DNA of 64,000 nt from Gemmatimonadota bacterium (GTDB lineage Bacteria; Latescibacterota; UBA2968; UBA8231). The stretch is from positions 12,623 to 76,622 of the forward strand of contig JABHDC010000077.1 in NCBI GenBank assembly GCA_018673255.1, read 5' to 3'. Below, one piece after another: positions 52,887 through 61,767 of this stretch. Position 1 is the stretch's first letter, and the number at the start of each line of letters is the position of its first letter. A program made the position numbers and the translations under genes. The notes beneath the pieces are model-generated. The model worked only from the letters and a program-made list of their open reading frames with translations, did no database searches and had not been told where the DNA came from.

Positions 52887-53974
52887 GTCAACGTCTCCTT
52901 GTCAGGATCAGAATCCAGTCCATCGAGCATTATGTCGGTGGTTACCCGCTGGCGCAGATTGGTGCAACGCCCGAATGCCTCCTCGACCCGTGACAACTCG
53001 AGCCGCCCTGAATCGACTGCATCGATCACGGTCTGCACCGCCTGATCGACGATATCCTCATTGTAGTCGGTGCCCTGATTGGCCAGAGCCAGCATGTCGA
53101 CACCCGCATGGAGGGCGCTGACCAAGGCTTCGCCAAAACCATATCGCCGAGCGATGGCGCCCATGCCCATGTCATCGGAGATAACGACGCCATCAAAACC
53201 GAGCTCATGGCGCAACAGATCGCTGATGATCGGTTTCGAGAGGGTCGCGGGCACCCCGTCGAGCCGGGTGTTGACCACGTGAGCGGTCATGATGGCATCC
53301 ACCAGGCCCGCCTCGATGAGATGTCGGAAGGGGATCAATTCGTCACGGGACCAGGTGGCCGTCACGTCGGTGAATCCCACATGGGTATCGCCTTGAGAGG
53401 ACCCGTGGCCGGGGAAGTGCTTGAGGCAGGTCAGGATCCCGCGATCACGGTGTGCCCTGATGAAGGCGGCTGCGTGTTCGGCAACCGCCTCCGGGTCAGC
53501 TGAATAGCTGCGCTTCTTGCTGCCGATGATCGGGTTATCCGGATTCACATTCACATCGACACAGGGTGCCAGATTCAGATTGATCCCGGCCGCGGCCAAG
53601 GAGTCTGCGATGCCTGCTGCGGCTTCATAGGTATGCTGTGGATCCCCGCTACTTCCCGTCTCCTGGGCCGATCGTGTCGGGGTGAAGCCGTAGCGTTCCC
53701 GCAGACGGCAGACGAGCCCTCCCTCCATGTCGATGCTGATGAGCAGGGGGGCTGATCCGGCGGCGGCGCTCAGATGTGCGCACAGTTCGGCCAGTTGCGA
53801 TGGTGACTCGATATTGCGGGCCCGTTCGCCGCCACTGGGACCGTCAACGTCGAACAGGACCACACTGCCCACACCATTTCGTATGTCGCCAGTGACCGCA
53901 TCCGCTTCACTCGGATGCAATCCACGGAATCCCCGCATGATGGTGCCTCGCACCATCGTCTGAAGATGACTCAC
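52883..53974 (-). CDS. nagZ: Glycoside hydrolase family 3, NagZ-like beta-N-acetylhexosaminidase
   Basis: A 363-residue single-domain GH3 enzyme. Signatures are LLISIDMEGGLVCRL, the substrate-binding and acid/base loop LKHFPGHGSSQGDTHVG with the histidine typical of NagZ, and the nucleophile aspartate in FDGVVISDDMGMGAI. NagZ removes GlcNAc from 1,6-anhydromuramyl peptides during cell wall recycling. No signal peptide is seen, consistent with a cytoplasmic location. It lies 1 nt after the SGNH hydrolase gene and overlaps the SDR gene, an unusual trio that could instead serve amino-sugar catabolism. Confidence 0.9.
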   Translation of the reverse strand: MSHLQTMVRGTIMRGFRGLHPSEADAVTGDIRNGVGSVVLFDVDGPSGGERARNIESPSQLAELCAHLSAAAGSAPLLISIDMEGGLVCRLRERYGFTPTRSAQETGSSGDPQHTYEAAAGIADSLAAAGINLNLAPCVDVNVNPDNPIIGSKKRSYSADPEAVAEHAAAFIRAHRDRGILTCLKHFPGHGSSQGDTHVGFTDVTATWSRDELIPFRHLIEAGLVDAIMTAHVVNTRLDGVPATLSKPIISDLLRHELGFDGVVISDDMGMGAIARRYGFGEALVSALHAGVDMLALANQGTDYNEDIVDQAVQTVIDAVDSGRLELSRVEEAFGRCTNLRQRVTTDIMLDGLDSDPDKETLT

Positions 53975-53975
53975 T

Positions 53976-54563
53976 TCAGATTCCCTCCCACAGTTGTCGG
54001 ATGCGGTCTGCCACCGCCTGGCCGAGCAGCCTGGATCCCTCGTCGCTGAAGTGCACGCCGTCGGGTACCAGCAGGTTGTCGCGGCCCTGTTCGGTGATCA
54101 CAGCGTGAAGATCATCGATCGGCAGATCCCGACGCTGCGCCTCCTGAAGGGCAATGGCATTGTATGCATCGACATCGGCACTGAAGCGATCGAATCCCTT
54201 ACGCTCATGGTGCCAGTCTTCATTGACAGGTGTCGTCGTCGCCCACACGAGCTGGCGATCGGCAGCAAGCACCGCGTCGAAGATGAAGCAGAGATTCTCC
54301 CGGTAGGTCTCGACGCCGACCTGCGGTTGGCCGCTGTCGTAGTCCTTCTTGATGTCGTGGAGACCACAATTCAGATGAATGACATCGGCTGCCGTCTCGA
54401 GCCATTTGGGCAGATGGGTGCGGACATTGTTGCTGTCCCCGCCATTGATTTCGGGCCCCCATATTCTGGCGACATCTTTCAGTGCTTCTTCGACGAATTG
54501 CTGGTATCCCATGCGAATCGAGTCACCGATGAGCGTGACATTTTTCATAACCACATGTCCCAT
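53976..54563 (-). CDS. SGNH/GDSL-family hydrolase
   Basis: A 195-residue esterase-like protein. Block I is TLIGDSIRMGY with the nucleophilic serine, block II the GGDSNN glycine region, block III HLNCGLHDI, and block V DGVHFSDEG with Asp and His of the catalytic triad. Translation may start at 54563 or, more typically for the fold, at the ATG at 54548 before KNVTLIGDS. It probably deacylates a carbohydrate or lipid-like ester. It starts a cluster of three tightly spaced minus-strand genes with nagZ and the SDR gene. Confidence 0.9.
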   Translation of the reverse strand: MGHVVMKNVTLIGDSIRMGYQQFVEEALKDVARIWGPEINGGDSNNVRTHLPKWLETAADVIHLNCGLHDIKKDYDSGQPQVGVETYRENLCFIFDAVLAADRQLVWATTTPVNEDWHHERKGFDRFSADVDAYNAIALQEAQRRDLPIDDLHAVITEQGRDNLLVPDGVHFSDEGSRLLGQAVADRIRQLWEGI

Positions 54564-54665
54564 TCGTTTGTGAAATGCCGACGACGATGCTGGTCCACGC
54601 CAGCATCGCCGTCAAGGTGCTCCCGCCTCGAAGGACGGTTCGTGTCGAATCGTTGAGCCAAGACC

Positions 54666-55136
54666 CTACGAGCGTGGCTTCCACTCCTCGTAGTATTCCC
54701 AGTTGGCGATCTTCTGTAGTGTTGCCAATTCGGTCGTGCGGATCTGCAAAGCGGAACGCACGGCGTCACCGATGGACAACAGGCCGATGAATTCACCCTT
54801 CCGGTCGATCAGCAGATGGCGCAGGCGCAGACCGAGGAACTTATCCATCAATTCGAAGGCCGTGTCCGTGTGTGGGGCGTAGCGCAGCCCCACGGTCATG
54901 ACCTCACTCATCGTCGTTTTCGTGGGATCGAAGGTCGGCTCGATCGTATTCCTCATGAGATCGCGTTCTGTGTAGATCCCGACGATGCGCGACCCATCCT
55001 TGATCAGGATCGAACCCACCTTGCTTTCCACCATGATCTTGAGGGCCTCAACAACAACTGTCTCCTGTGCCACTGCAATCAACTCCCCACCCTTGTCCTG
55101 CAGAATCTGTTCCGCTGTCTTCACGTCCGTCGCCAT
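54666..55136 (-). CDS. CBS-domain pair protein
   Basis: A 156-residue protein made of two CBS domains. CBS1 runs about 20-70 (VVVEALKIMVESKVGSILI, IVGIYTERDLMRN) and CBS2 about 80-135 (EVMTVGL, FELMDKFLGLRLRHLLID, FIGLLSIGDAVRSAL). Such pairs bind adenosine nucleotides or NAD and regulate partner enzymes. The ATG at 55136 follows AAGGAG, and upstream residues are not family-like. It is monocistronic between the SGNH gene and the Lhr helicase gene. The partner is unknown. Confidence 0.93.
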   Translation of the reverse strand: MATDVKTAEQILQDKGGELIAVAQETVVVEALKIMVESKVGSILIKDGSRIVGIYTERDLMRNTIEPTFDPTKTTMSEVMTVGLRYAPHTDTAFELMDKFLGLRLRHLLIDRKGEFIGLLSIGDAVRSALQIRTTELATLQKIANWEYYEEWKPRS

Positions 55137-55246
55137 CCTCGGCTCCTTGTCGTGCGGGTGATGGAGTGTGGTCACCCGACGTGCCCACACTTTGGCGAAC
55201 GATAAGCACTGGCCTGGACCTTTCCAAAGCTGGCGCGGGTACCGGC

Positions 55247-58200
55247 TCAGTGGCTGCGGCGGAACAGGATGAGGTGGTGATGGTCGCGGCGGACCTCGAA
55301 GATTCGCTGCAGGGCTTCGGAATAGCCGCTGGCTGCGGCCGGTTGCCCATTGATCTGCTCGACCACGATCTGTCGCAGCGGAGACAGTGTGCGAGTCAGC
55401 AGGTGGTCGAGGGGAGCCAGAATCTCCGGCAACTGAACATCATGCGGATCGACGCCGATTTCGAGTGCTTTGCCGTGTCGCATCGAACGCAGCACGATCG
55501 TTGAACCTCGATAGACGAGGTGGTTGCTGGCGACGCGGCGTGGCAGCTGGGACCGCAGATCCGGCACGGACAGGCCGCAGAGGCTAGCAGGGTCGGTCGC
55601 GCACAACCAGAAGATGGCATCTGCGGGCAAGCCGCGAGATAACTGACGGAAGGCACGGTGGCTCATGAACTGGGGCCCGGGGATGCCGCTGAAGAAATGC
55701 CCGGCCAGCACTTCGCCCGACAATTCCATCAACCGCAACGATCGGAAGATTCGGGCCCACCTGAAATCAGGTTCCTCGCGCAAAAGCAGTTCGCGGAACA
55801 GGATGCCGTAACGATCCAGCAGGAGCCGGACGCGATCCTTGTTGCGTTCCTCTTCCTCGAGACGATCGCCGGGCAGTTCGGGTTCAGGCAGCAACTGCCA
55901 GTTGCCCGGATAGGTGAGCGCGCCCCGCCACCGCCCTGTGGGTCGTCGCGACGCTGGACGCACCAGCCGGCCGGGTCGACTCGGTGCGGGAGCCTTCTGC
56001 TCGACGCCGGCACTGAACTTCGTCTCAATGCCACGCCGCAGGGCTGACAAGGTGTCGTTGGTGACTCGCCCGGCCCACACGGCCTGCCAGAGTTGTTGCG
56101 TCAGAGGCCCCAGCGACAGCCCCGTGGCGCGCTGCAGCATCTGAATGTCGTAGCGCCCAAAGGGGTCGGGGAACAAGCTGCGGACATCATCTGCCGTCGG
56201 CCTTGCGGGTGTCGTTGCGCCGGTCTCATCGGCTTCGTCGGCGACCTCTGTCTGCTCTTCATCGACGGGCGCCGTACCGGCACCGAGCAGATCGATATCT
56301 GGCTCGAAGCAGAAGGCGATGCGTTCGTCACCGCACCCGAGCCACCGCAAGTCAGATTCCTGCAGAACGCCGTCGAGCATGGACGTGGAGTAGGTCCGTA
56401 CGCGAGCCGGCAGATACTCACTCTCCCACTGGGCGGCGGGGGCTGAGAAGCAGAGCAACTGCTCCATGCGACGCGTGAGACCCTCCACGTCTTCCTCTGG
56501 CCGGTGCAGTCCATGGTAGGCGGCCAGGAACAGCCCCAACTCTTGAATGGGGAGGGCCTCGAAATTCGGCGAGGCATCTGCTCGCGCCATACGCAGCAGT
56601 GATTCGAAGTTGGCGCTGTCGCAGACCTCATCTTGCTCGACGGCCCCCTCTGAGAGCTCGCCGGTCACGATGGTCTGCAGATCGATCAGTTCATCCAGGA
56701 TCTGTTCGAGCAACGGCTCGTCCAGGCCGAGGGCGTGGGCGACGCGATTCCGTGACATGGGGCCGAAGTAGGCGAGCCAGTCGGCGACCAACTGCGTCAG
56801 GGGATCGACCTCAAGTTCATCAGCCGGGGCCGGGGCGATGTCATCGATCGATACGGCCTGGCCATCCAGGTCCGTGATCCGTGCGCGACTCCACCAGGGC
56901 AGAGCGGTTGCCAGTCGCGAGATTCCCTGGCGGGCGATGACGACGGCCTCACTCAGCCGGGGGCTGTGCAATTGCAGCAGACGGCCTGAGGTGTCGAGCA
57001 GTTGGTCGCGTTCGGCGCCATCGGCGACGGCTGCATCGGTGAGGGCGGCGAATTCTAGTCCGGGCAGCAGGAGGCGTTCATCGACCCAGTCCACAAGCTC
57101 GCGCGCCGTCGACGGTGCATAACCTGGCGCTCGACGCTGACGTTTCGTCTCGAATGTCTCGATCACGGCGACGGGGATCGTCGGTCGCAGACCCGGAGTG
57201 AAGACGACTTCCTTCAGCAGATCGGAGCGTAGCTTGGACGTGGGGGAGCCGGTGAGGGTGTCATTCCCGTACATGTACTGGTTGACCTGACTGAAGGCCA
57301 CCGACTGGGCGAAGGGACTGGCACGGGCGACACGAATCTGTGACCACTGGATCTGCCCCGTCTCCATCTCGGTCAACAGCGACTTGAGGGGCTCCAGTTC
57401 GAATTCATCCTGCAGGCATGTGCGCCACGTTTCCACCAGAATCGGGAAGTCCTCGTACCGCATGACCGCGTCCAGCAGCTTCTGAGACCGCAGGCGACTG
57501 AGCCACAGGGGCATGCGCTCATTGAAGGAACGCCGGGTCAGCAGCAGGGCGCGCTGTGCATTTTCGCGGAAGCGCGCACCGAAGAAGCCGGAGGCTTCGA
57601 GTCGATTGCGCAATAGTTCCTCGATACGGGAGGACGTCACCAGCGACAGGATCTCTTCTGCCGTCGCGTCACCTGGGAGCACGAGCAGAATGCAGTCGTT
57701 GGCCGAGTGCAATTCAAGGCGTGATCCGAAGCGTTCTTCCCAGGCCGCATCCAGGGCCAGAGCGAAGGGCCGATTGACCTTGCCTCCCCACATGGTGTGC
57801 AGGATGACCTGGTTGCCGGGGTAGCCATCCGGACCGGCGCTGACAAACTCCACCAGCAGGTGATGACGATGCGGCAGGGCAACACCGGTGGATTCTTTCT
57901 GGCGCGTCAGGAAATCGATCAGTTGTCCGGCGGCGACCTCATCCATGCGATGGGAACTCTGGAGTCGTTCAGACAGGGCCGGCGTGCCGAGCTCATCGTC
58001 GGCAATCTCAAGGAATTCACCGATGGCGCGGGAGAAGTGGTAGTCGCGATTGGCTCCCTCTCCCTTCCAGAAGGGCAGATCCACATTCTGCGGGGCACCC
58101 GGTGTGACGAAGACATCGTTGTGGGTGATGTTGCGGATTGTCCAGCTCTGCGTTCCGAGGGTGAAGGATTGGCCCTCGGACGATTCCCACACGAATTCTT

Positions 58201-59839
58201 CGTCGAGTTCACCGATGATGGAATTCGATTCGGCGTGGCGCATGCGAAACAAGCCGCGATCGGGGATCGTGCCACCCGACATATACAGATCCATCAAGGC
58301 GCCTTTGCGCACCTCGACGGTTCCATCGAGCCGATCGAAGCTCAGGCGGGGACGTAATTCGTGAACACGAGATCCTGCATAACGACCGGCGAGCATGTCG
58401 ATGACGAGATCGAACTGCCTGCGGCTGAGGTTGCGGTAGGGGAAACTCAGCCTGATCTCATCGTAGAGGTCATCCACTTCCCAGTCCTCGGTGCCGGCCA
58501 TGGAGATGATCACCTGACACAGCACATCCAGGGCACCCTCGATGGGTCGAATGGCCTCGATATCGTGGGCATAGAGACGATCGGCCAACACGGCCGCTTC
58601 GAGGAAATCGTGGGAGTAGGTGGGAAACAGTGTCGCCCGGCTGACCTCGCCGACGCGGTGACCGGCGCGCCCGACGCGCTGAATGGCCGATGAGATCGCC
58701 GGCGGTGACTGGGCCAGCACGACCTCATCGAGGGCGCCGATGTCGATGCCCATTTCCAGCGAATTGGTGGCCACGATCGCCTTCAGTTCACCTGCCTTCA
58801 GCCGCCGTTCGACGACCTCGCGGATCTCCCGTGACAGTGACCCATGGTGGGCATAGGCGAGGGGTCGTTCATGCCCATCGTTGAGCATGAGCGTGAGTTT
58901 CTCGCACAGACGGCGTGCATTGGCGAACACGAGGGTCGAACGATTGCGACTGATGATGGTCTGGAAGACCTCGATCAGGGCAGGCCAGACGGAATCGGCG
59001 TCTTCTGCCTGATCGATGGCGGTCTGGGGGAAGCGTACCCGTACATCGTATTCCTTGGATGCCGTGGACTGTACGATCTGCACGGGTCGGGGACGCCGTC
59101 CATCACTGGCCCGATACTGGCCACCGACGAATTGCGCCACCTCTTCCAGTGGCCGCACGGTGGCTGACAGAGCAATGCGCTGGAATTCGCCAGACAACCG
59201 GACGAGGCGATCCACGGCGGTGATCAGATGCACACCTCGCTTGCTGCCGACGACGGCATGGATTTCGTCGAGGATCACCGACTGCAGGGACCCGAGCATG
59301 CTGCGCCCACCCTTGGAAGAGAGCAGCAGGTTCAGGCTTTCCGGCGTCGTAATGAGGATCTCCGGTGGCTGGCGCAACATGCGCCGGCGGTCCTCCTGCG
59401 AGGTGTCCCCGGACCGCGTCATGGGGCGGATGTGCGGGAAGGGGATGCCGTCCTGGGCGAAATACTCCGCCAACTCTTCCAGCGGGGTCAGCAGATTGCG
59501 GCGGATGTCGTTGTTCAGCGCCCGCAGGGGCGACACGTAGAGGACACTCGTGTGGCCTTCCGGCCAATGTCCGCTGATGAGCTGATTCAGGGCCCACAAG
59601 AAGGCGGTGAGCGTCTTGCCTGATCCGGTGGGCGCCGTGACCAGCACGTGTTCGCCGGCGGCGATGTGCGGCCAGGCACCGGCCTGCGCATCGGTCGGTG
59701 TGCCGATCTGCTCGCGGAACCAGCGTTGCAGCGTCGGATGGAAGCGCTCAAGCGCCTCAGCCGGCATGGTCGATTGAGGAGGTTCCATGACGGGGACCTC
59801 AGGTGGCGTCGGTTCAGGGGGCATCGGTTCAGATGGCAT
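55247..59839 (-). CDS. lhr: Lhr-type superfamily 2 ATP-dependent helicase
   Basis: A 1530-residue large helicase. After a Pro/Glu-rich N terminus (MPSEPMPPEP repeats) come LVTAPTGSGKTLTAFLWAL (Walker A), VSPLRALNND, ITTPESLNLLLSS, SVILDEIHAVVGSKRG (DEIH box), LSATVRPLEEV, ATNSLEMGIDIG and RVGRAGHRVG. The winged-helix, Lhr-core and Lhr C-terminal extensions fill the rest, giving the bacterial long-form Lhr length. Lhr translocates 3' to 5' on single-stranded DNA and is linked to repair. Translation could start a few codons in, at one of the internal ATGs in the Pro-rich leader. It is monocistronic. Confidence 0.94.
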   Translation of the reverse strand: MPSEPMPPEPTPPEVPVMEPPQSTMPAEALERFHPTLQRWFREQIGTPTDAQAGAWPHIAAGEHVLVTAPTGSGKTLTAFLWALNQLISGHWPEGHTSVLYVSPLRALNNDIRRNLLTPLEELAEYFAQDGIPFPHIRPMTRSGDTSQEDRRRMLRQPPEILITTPESLNLLLSSKGGRSMLGSLQSVILDEIHAVVGSKRGVHLITAVDRLVRLSGEFQRIALSATVRPLEEVAQFVGGQYRASDGRRPRPVQIVQSTASKEYDVRVRFPQTAIDQAEDADSVWPALIEVFQTIISRNRSTLVFANARRLCEKLTLMLNDGHERPLAYAHHGSLSREIREVVERRLKAGELKAIVATNSLEMGIDIGALDEVVLAQSPPAISSAIQRVGRAGHRVGEVSRATLFPTYSHDFLEAAVLADRLYAHDIEAIRPIEGALDVLCQVIISMAGTEDWEVDDLYDEIRLSFPYRNLSRRQFDLVIDMLAGRYAGSRVHELRPRLSFDRLDGTVEVRKGALMDLYMSGGTIPDRGLFRMRHAESNSIIGELDEEFVWESSEGQSFTLGTQSWTIRNITHNDVFVTPGAPQNVDLPFWKGEGANRDYHFSRAIGEFLEIADDELGTPALSERLQSSHRMDEVAAGQLIDFLTRQKESTGVALPHRHHLLVEFVSAGPDGYPGNQVILHTMWGGKVNRPFALALDAAWEERFGSRLELHSANDCILLVLPGDATAEEILSLVTSSRIEELLRNRLEASGFFGARFRENAQRALLLTRRSFNERMPLWLSRLRSQKLLDAVMRYEDFPILVETWRTCLQDEFELEPLKSLLTEMETGQIQWSQIRVARASPFAQSVAFSQVNQYMYGNDTLTGSPTSKLRSDLLKEVVFTPGLRPTIPVAVIETFETKRQRRAPGYAPSTARELVDWVDERLLLPGLEFAALTDAAVADGAERDQLLDTSGRLLQLHSPRLSEAVVIARQGISRLATALPWWSRARITDLDGQAVSIDDIAPAPADELEVDPLTQLVADWLAYFGPMSRNRVAHALGLDEPLLEQILDELIDLQTIVTGELSEGAVEQDEVCDSANFESLLRMARADASPNFEALPIQELGLFLAAYHGLHRPEEDVEGLTRRMEQLLCFSAPAAQWESEYLPARVRTYSTSMLDGVLQESDLRWLGCGDERIAFCFEPDIDLLGAGTAPVDEEQTEVADEADETGATTPARPTADDVRSLFPDPFGRYDIQMLQRATGLSLGPLTQQLWQAVWAGRVTNDTLSALRRGIETKFSAGVEQKAPAPSRPGRLVRPASRRPTGRWRGALTYPGNWQLLPEPELPGDRLEEEERNKDRVRLLLDRYGILFRELLLREEPDFRWARIFRSLRLMELSGEVLAGHFFSGIPGPQFMSHRAFRQLSRGLPADAIFWLCATDPASLCGLSVPDLRSQLPRRVASNHLVYRGSTIVLRSMRHGKALEIGVDPHDVQLPEILAPLDHLLTRTLSPLRQIVVEQINGQPAAASGYSEALQRIFEVRRDHHHLILFRRSH

Positions 59840-59899
59840 GGGAATCAGTCGGCCTGCATCTATCGGTCAGGATCAATCGGATTCGGTCAGTGGTCTGGG

Positions 59900-60751
59900 T
59901 CAATCGGTTTGGGGCCGAGGTGGATTGGCCCAGTAGCCGTCATCATCATCACCACGGATGACGACACCCTTGCCATTCCAACCCATGTGGGCACGGACTT
60001 CGGTACGGCAATAACGCAGGGTCAGACCACAGCGTCGTCGTTGGGAGCGATTCGCACCGGATCCGTGCAGGAGCAGGTCGCTGTGCATCGACATCTGCCC
60101 GGCCTTCAGTGTCACATCGACGGGATCTCCAAATCGCTCGACGGCATCCACCGTCTGATTGAGGACATTGTGCTCCCCTGCGTCGCTCTCTCGATAGGGC
60201 AGGTGGCCGTGCACATGTGTTGCCGGGAGAAACTGCATGCAGGCATTGTCACAGTCGGCATCATCGATGGCAAGCCACACGGTCACCGTGCGTGCGGGCG
60301 TGATGGGCCAGTAGCTGGCATCCTGGTGCCAGGAGACTGTCTTGCCATCATCCGGCAGCTTGCAGAAGAAGTGGGATCCCCAGCCGATGAATCGTTCACC
60401 GAGCAAGTCACTCACGGCCTGGGTGATCCGAGGATGGGTAAGCAGGTCGTATGCCCCACCATAGGCCAGGTGGGCCGAACTGATCGAGTACTGATCGGCG
60501 CCCTGCGCCATCACCCGGGCGAGCAGGTCGTCGAAGTAACCCCGGATCGTCGTGATCTGGTCGTCATCGAACATGGCCAGTGGCGATATGTAGCCCTGCC
60601 GATTGAAGTGGCCGATCTGGTCAGGGGTCAGAATCGATGGGGACGGTGCGCCGCACTCGTGGAAGGAGAGATCCCGATCCATCTCGTTCAGGATCTGATC
60701 CGTGATGGCCGTGTAGTGGGTGGGTGTGGGCGTCTGGTCCGGGTCGGTCAT
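59900..60751 (-). CDS. Phytanoyl-CoA dioxygenase (PhyH) family protein
   Basis: A 283-residue Fe(II)/2-oxoglutarate-dependent oxygenase. The iron-binding HxD is in SWHQDASYW, the distal histidine in MHSDLLLHGSGANRS, and the 2-oxoglutarate-binding arginine in RRRCGLTLRYC. Start is the ATG at 60751, after which the N-terminal helices are family-like. Members hydroxylate varied small molecules, including quorum-signal-like and halogenated compounds; the substrate is unknown. It is divergent from two further PhyH genes, making a PhyH cluster. Confidence 0.93.
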   Translation of the reverse strand: MTDPDQTPTPTHYTAITDQILNEMDRDLSFHECGAPSPSILTPDQIGHFNRQGYISPLAMFDDDQITTIRGYFDDLLARVMAQGADQYSISSAHLAYGGAYDLLTHPRITQAVSDLLGERFIGWGSHFFCKLPDDGKTVSWHQDASYWPITPARTVTVWLAIDDADCDNACMQFLPATHVHGHLPYRESDAGEHNVLNQTVDAVERFGDPVDVTLKAGQMSMHSDLLLHGSGANRSQRRRCGLTLRYCRTEVRAHMGWNGKGVVIRGDDDDGYWANPPRPQTD

Positions 60752-61014
60752 CACTTCATCCTGGGCAGGGGGAACCAAAGGGAAACGAAGGGAGGGTGTG
60801 GAACCGATGCAACTGCCGGCGGTGCCCATTGCGGCCTGTCGCTTCCACCGAAGTGAGCGCCCTATACTTGGGGCTCGCTCCTGGCGTCCGCTGCCTCGAG
60901 TTCAATACCGATGTCTGACGTTTATCCGGATATCGTCGACCACAACCCGAAATCATCGTTCAGGCCTGGCTGCAGACGGTTGGCCGATGAACTGGCGAGG
61001 AGAAGCCGATCCAA

Positions 61015-61767
61015 ATGGAAGCCGCCGAATACACTCCTCTCACCGAGCGCGAAAAGGTGCTGTTCGATCTGCGCGGATTCCTGCTGTTCCCCGCGGTCTT
61101 GAGCGAGGAGGAAATGGAGCCGATCCGCGCGCAGTGTGAGATGCTTCGACAGAATCCCGAGCAACTGCCGGCATCGGATCGGATTCTGCCCGGTGGTGCG
61201 GCCAGTCATCTGATCGATCACCCTGCCGCGATGCGTGTGCTGCACCAGATCATCGATGACGAGACAGAGAAGATTCGCTGCGAAAACTGTTTCCTCAGCT
61301 ATCGTGAGCGCGGCGATGCGCACAAGGGGTGGGATCCGCACGCCGGTGGCAAGTCGGTGAATCCCAACTACTCCTACCAATACCATGATGGGAAGATTCA
61401 CTCCGGCATGACGCGTGTTGTGTGGGAGCTGAATGGTGTCGGCAAGGGCAAGGGTGGCACGGCCCTCATCGCAGGCAGTCACAAATCCAATTACCGCAAG
61501 AAACTGCCGCTGTTTGATGATCCGGATTCGGGCGTGTGGGAGAGCTACGAGTGCCCACCCGGTTCGCTGCTGATCTTCTCCGAGGCGGTGCGTCACTCTT
61601 CCTGCCCCTGGGAGCAGGACACGCCCCGGACGGCGCTGTTCTTCGCCTACAATCACATCAATGTCCGGCATCACAAGCCGCGGGTCAGCGACGAAATGCT
61701 GGCAGCACTGACGCCAGAGCGCCGACGCTTTTTCAACGAAGTCTATCACCCGCAATTCGATCGCTGA
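61015..61767 (+). CDS. Phytanoyl-CoA dioxygenase (PhyH)-like protein
   Basis: A 250-residue PhyH-fold protein. The N-terminal EVLFDLRGFLLFP-like strand, KVLFDLRGF, is family-typical. The core has QYHDGKIHSGMTRVVWELN, GGTALIAGSHKSN, PPGSLLIFSEAVRHSS (distal His) and RTALFFAYN (2-oxoglutarate arginine). The iron HxD motif is not clearly placed, with WDPHAGG and YHDGKIH as candidates, so catalytic competence is less certain than for its neighbours. The stop overlaps the next PhyH gene by one base (TGATG), so both are made together. Confidence 0.85.
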   Translation: MEAAEYTPLTEREKVLFDLRGFLLFPAVLSEEEMEPIRAQCEMLRQNPEQLPASDRILPGGAASHLIDHPAAMRVLHQIIDDETEKIRCENCFLSYRERGDAHKGWDPHAGGKSVNPNYSYQYHDGKIHSGMTRVVWELNGVGKGKGGTALIAGSHKSNYRKKLPLFDDPDSGVWESYECPPGSLLIFSEAVRHSSCPWEQDTPRTALFFAYNHINVRHHKPRVSDEMLAALTPERRRFFNEVYHPQFDR

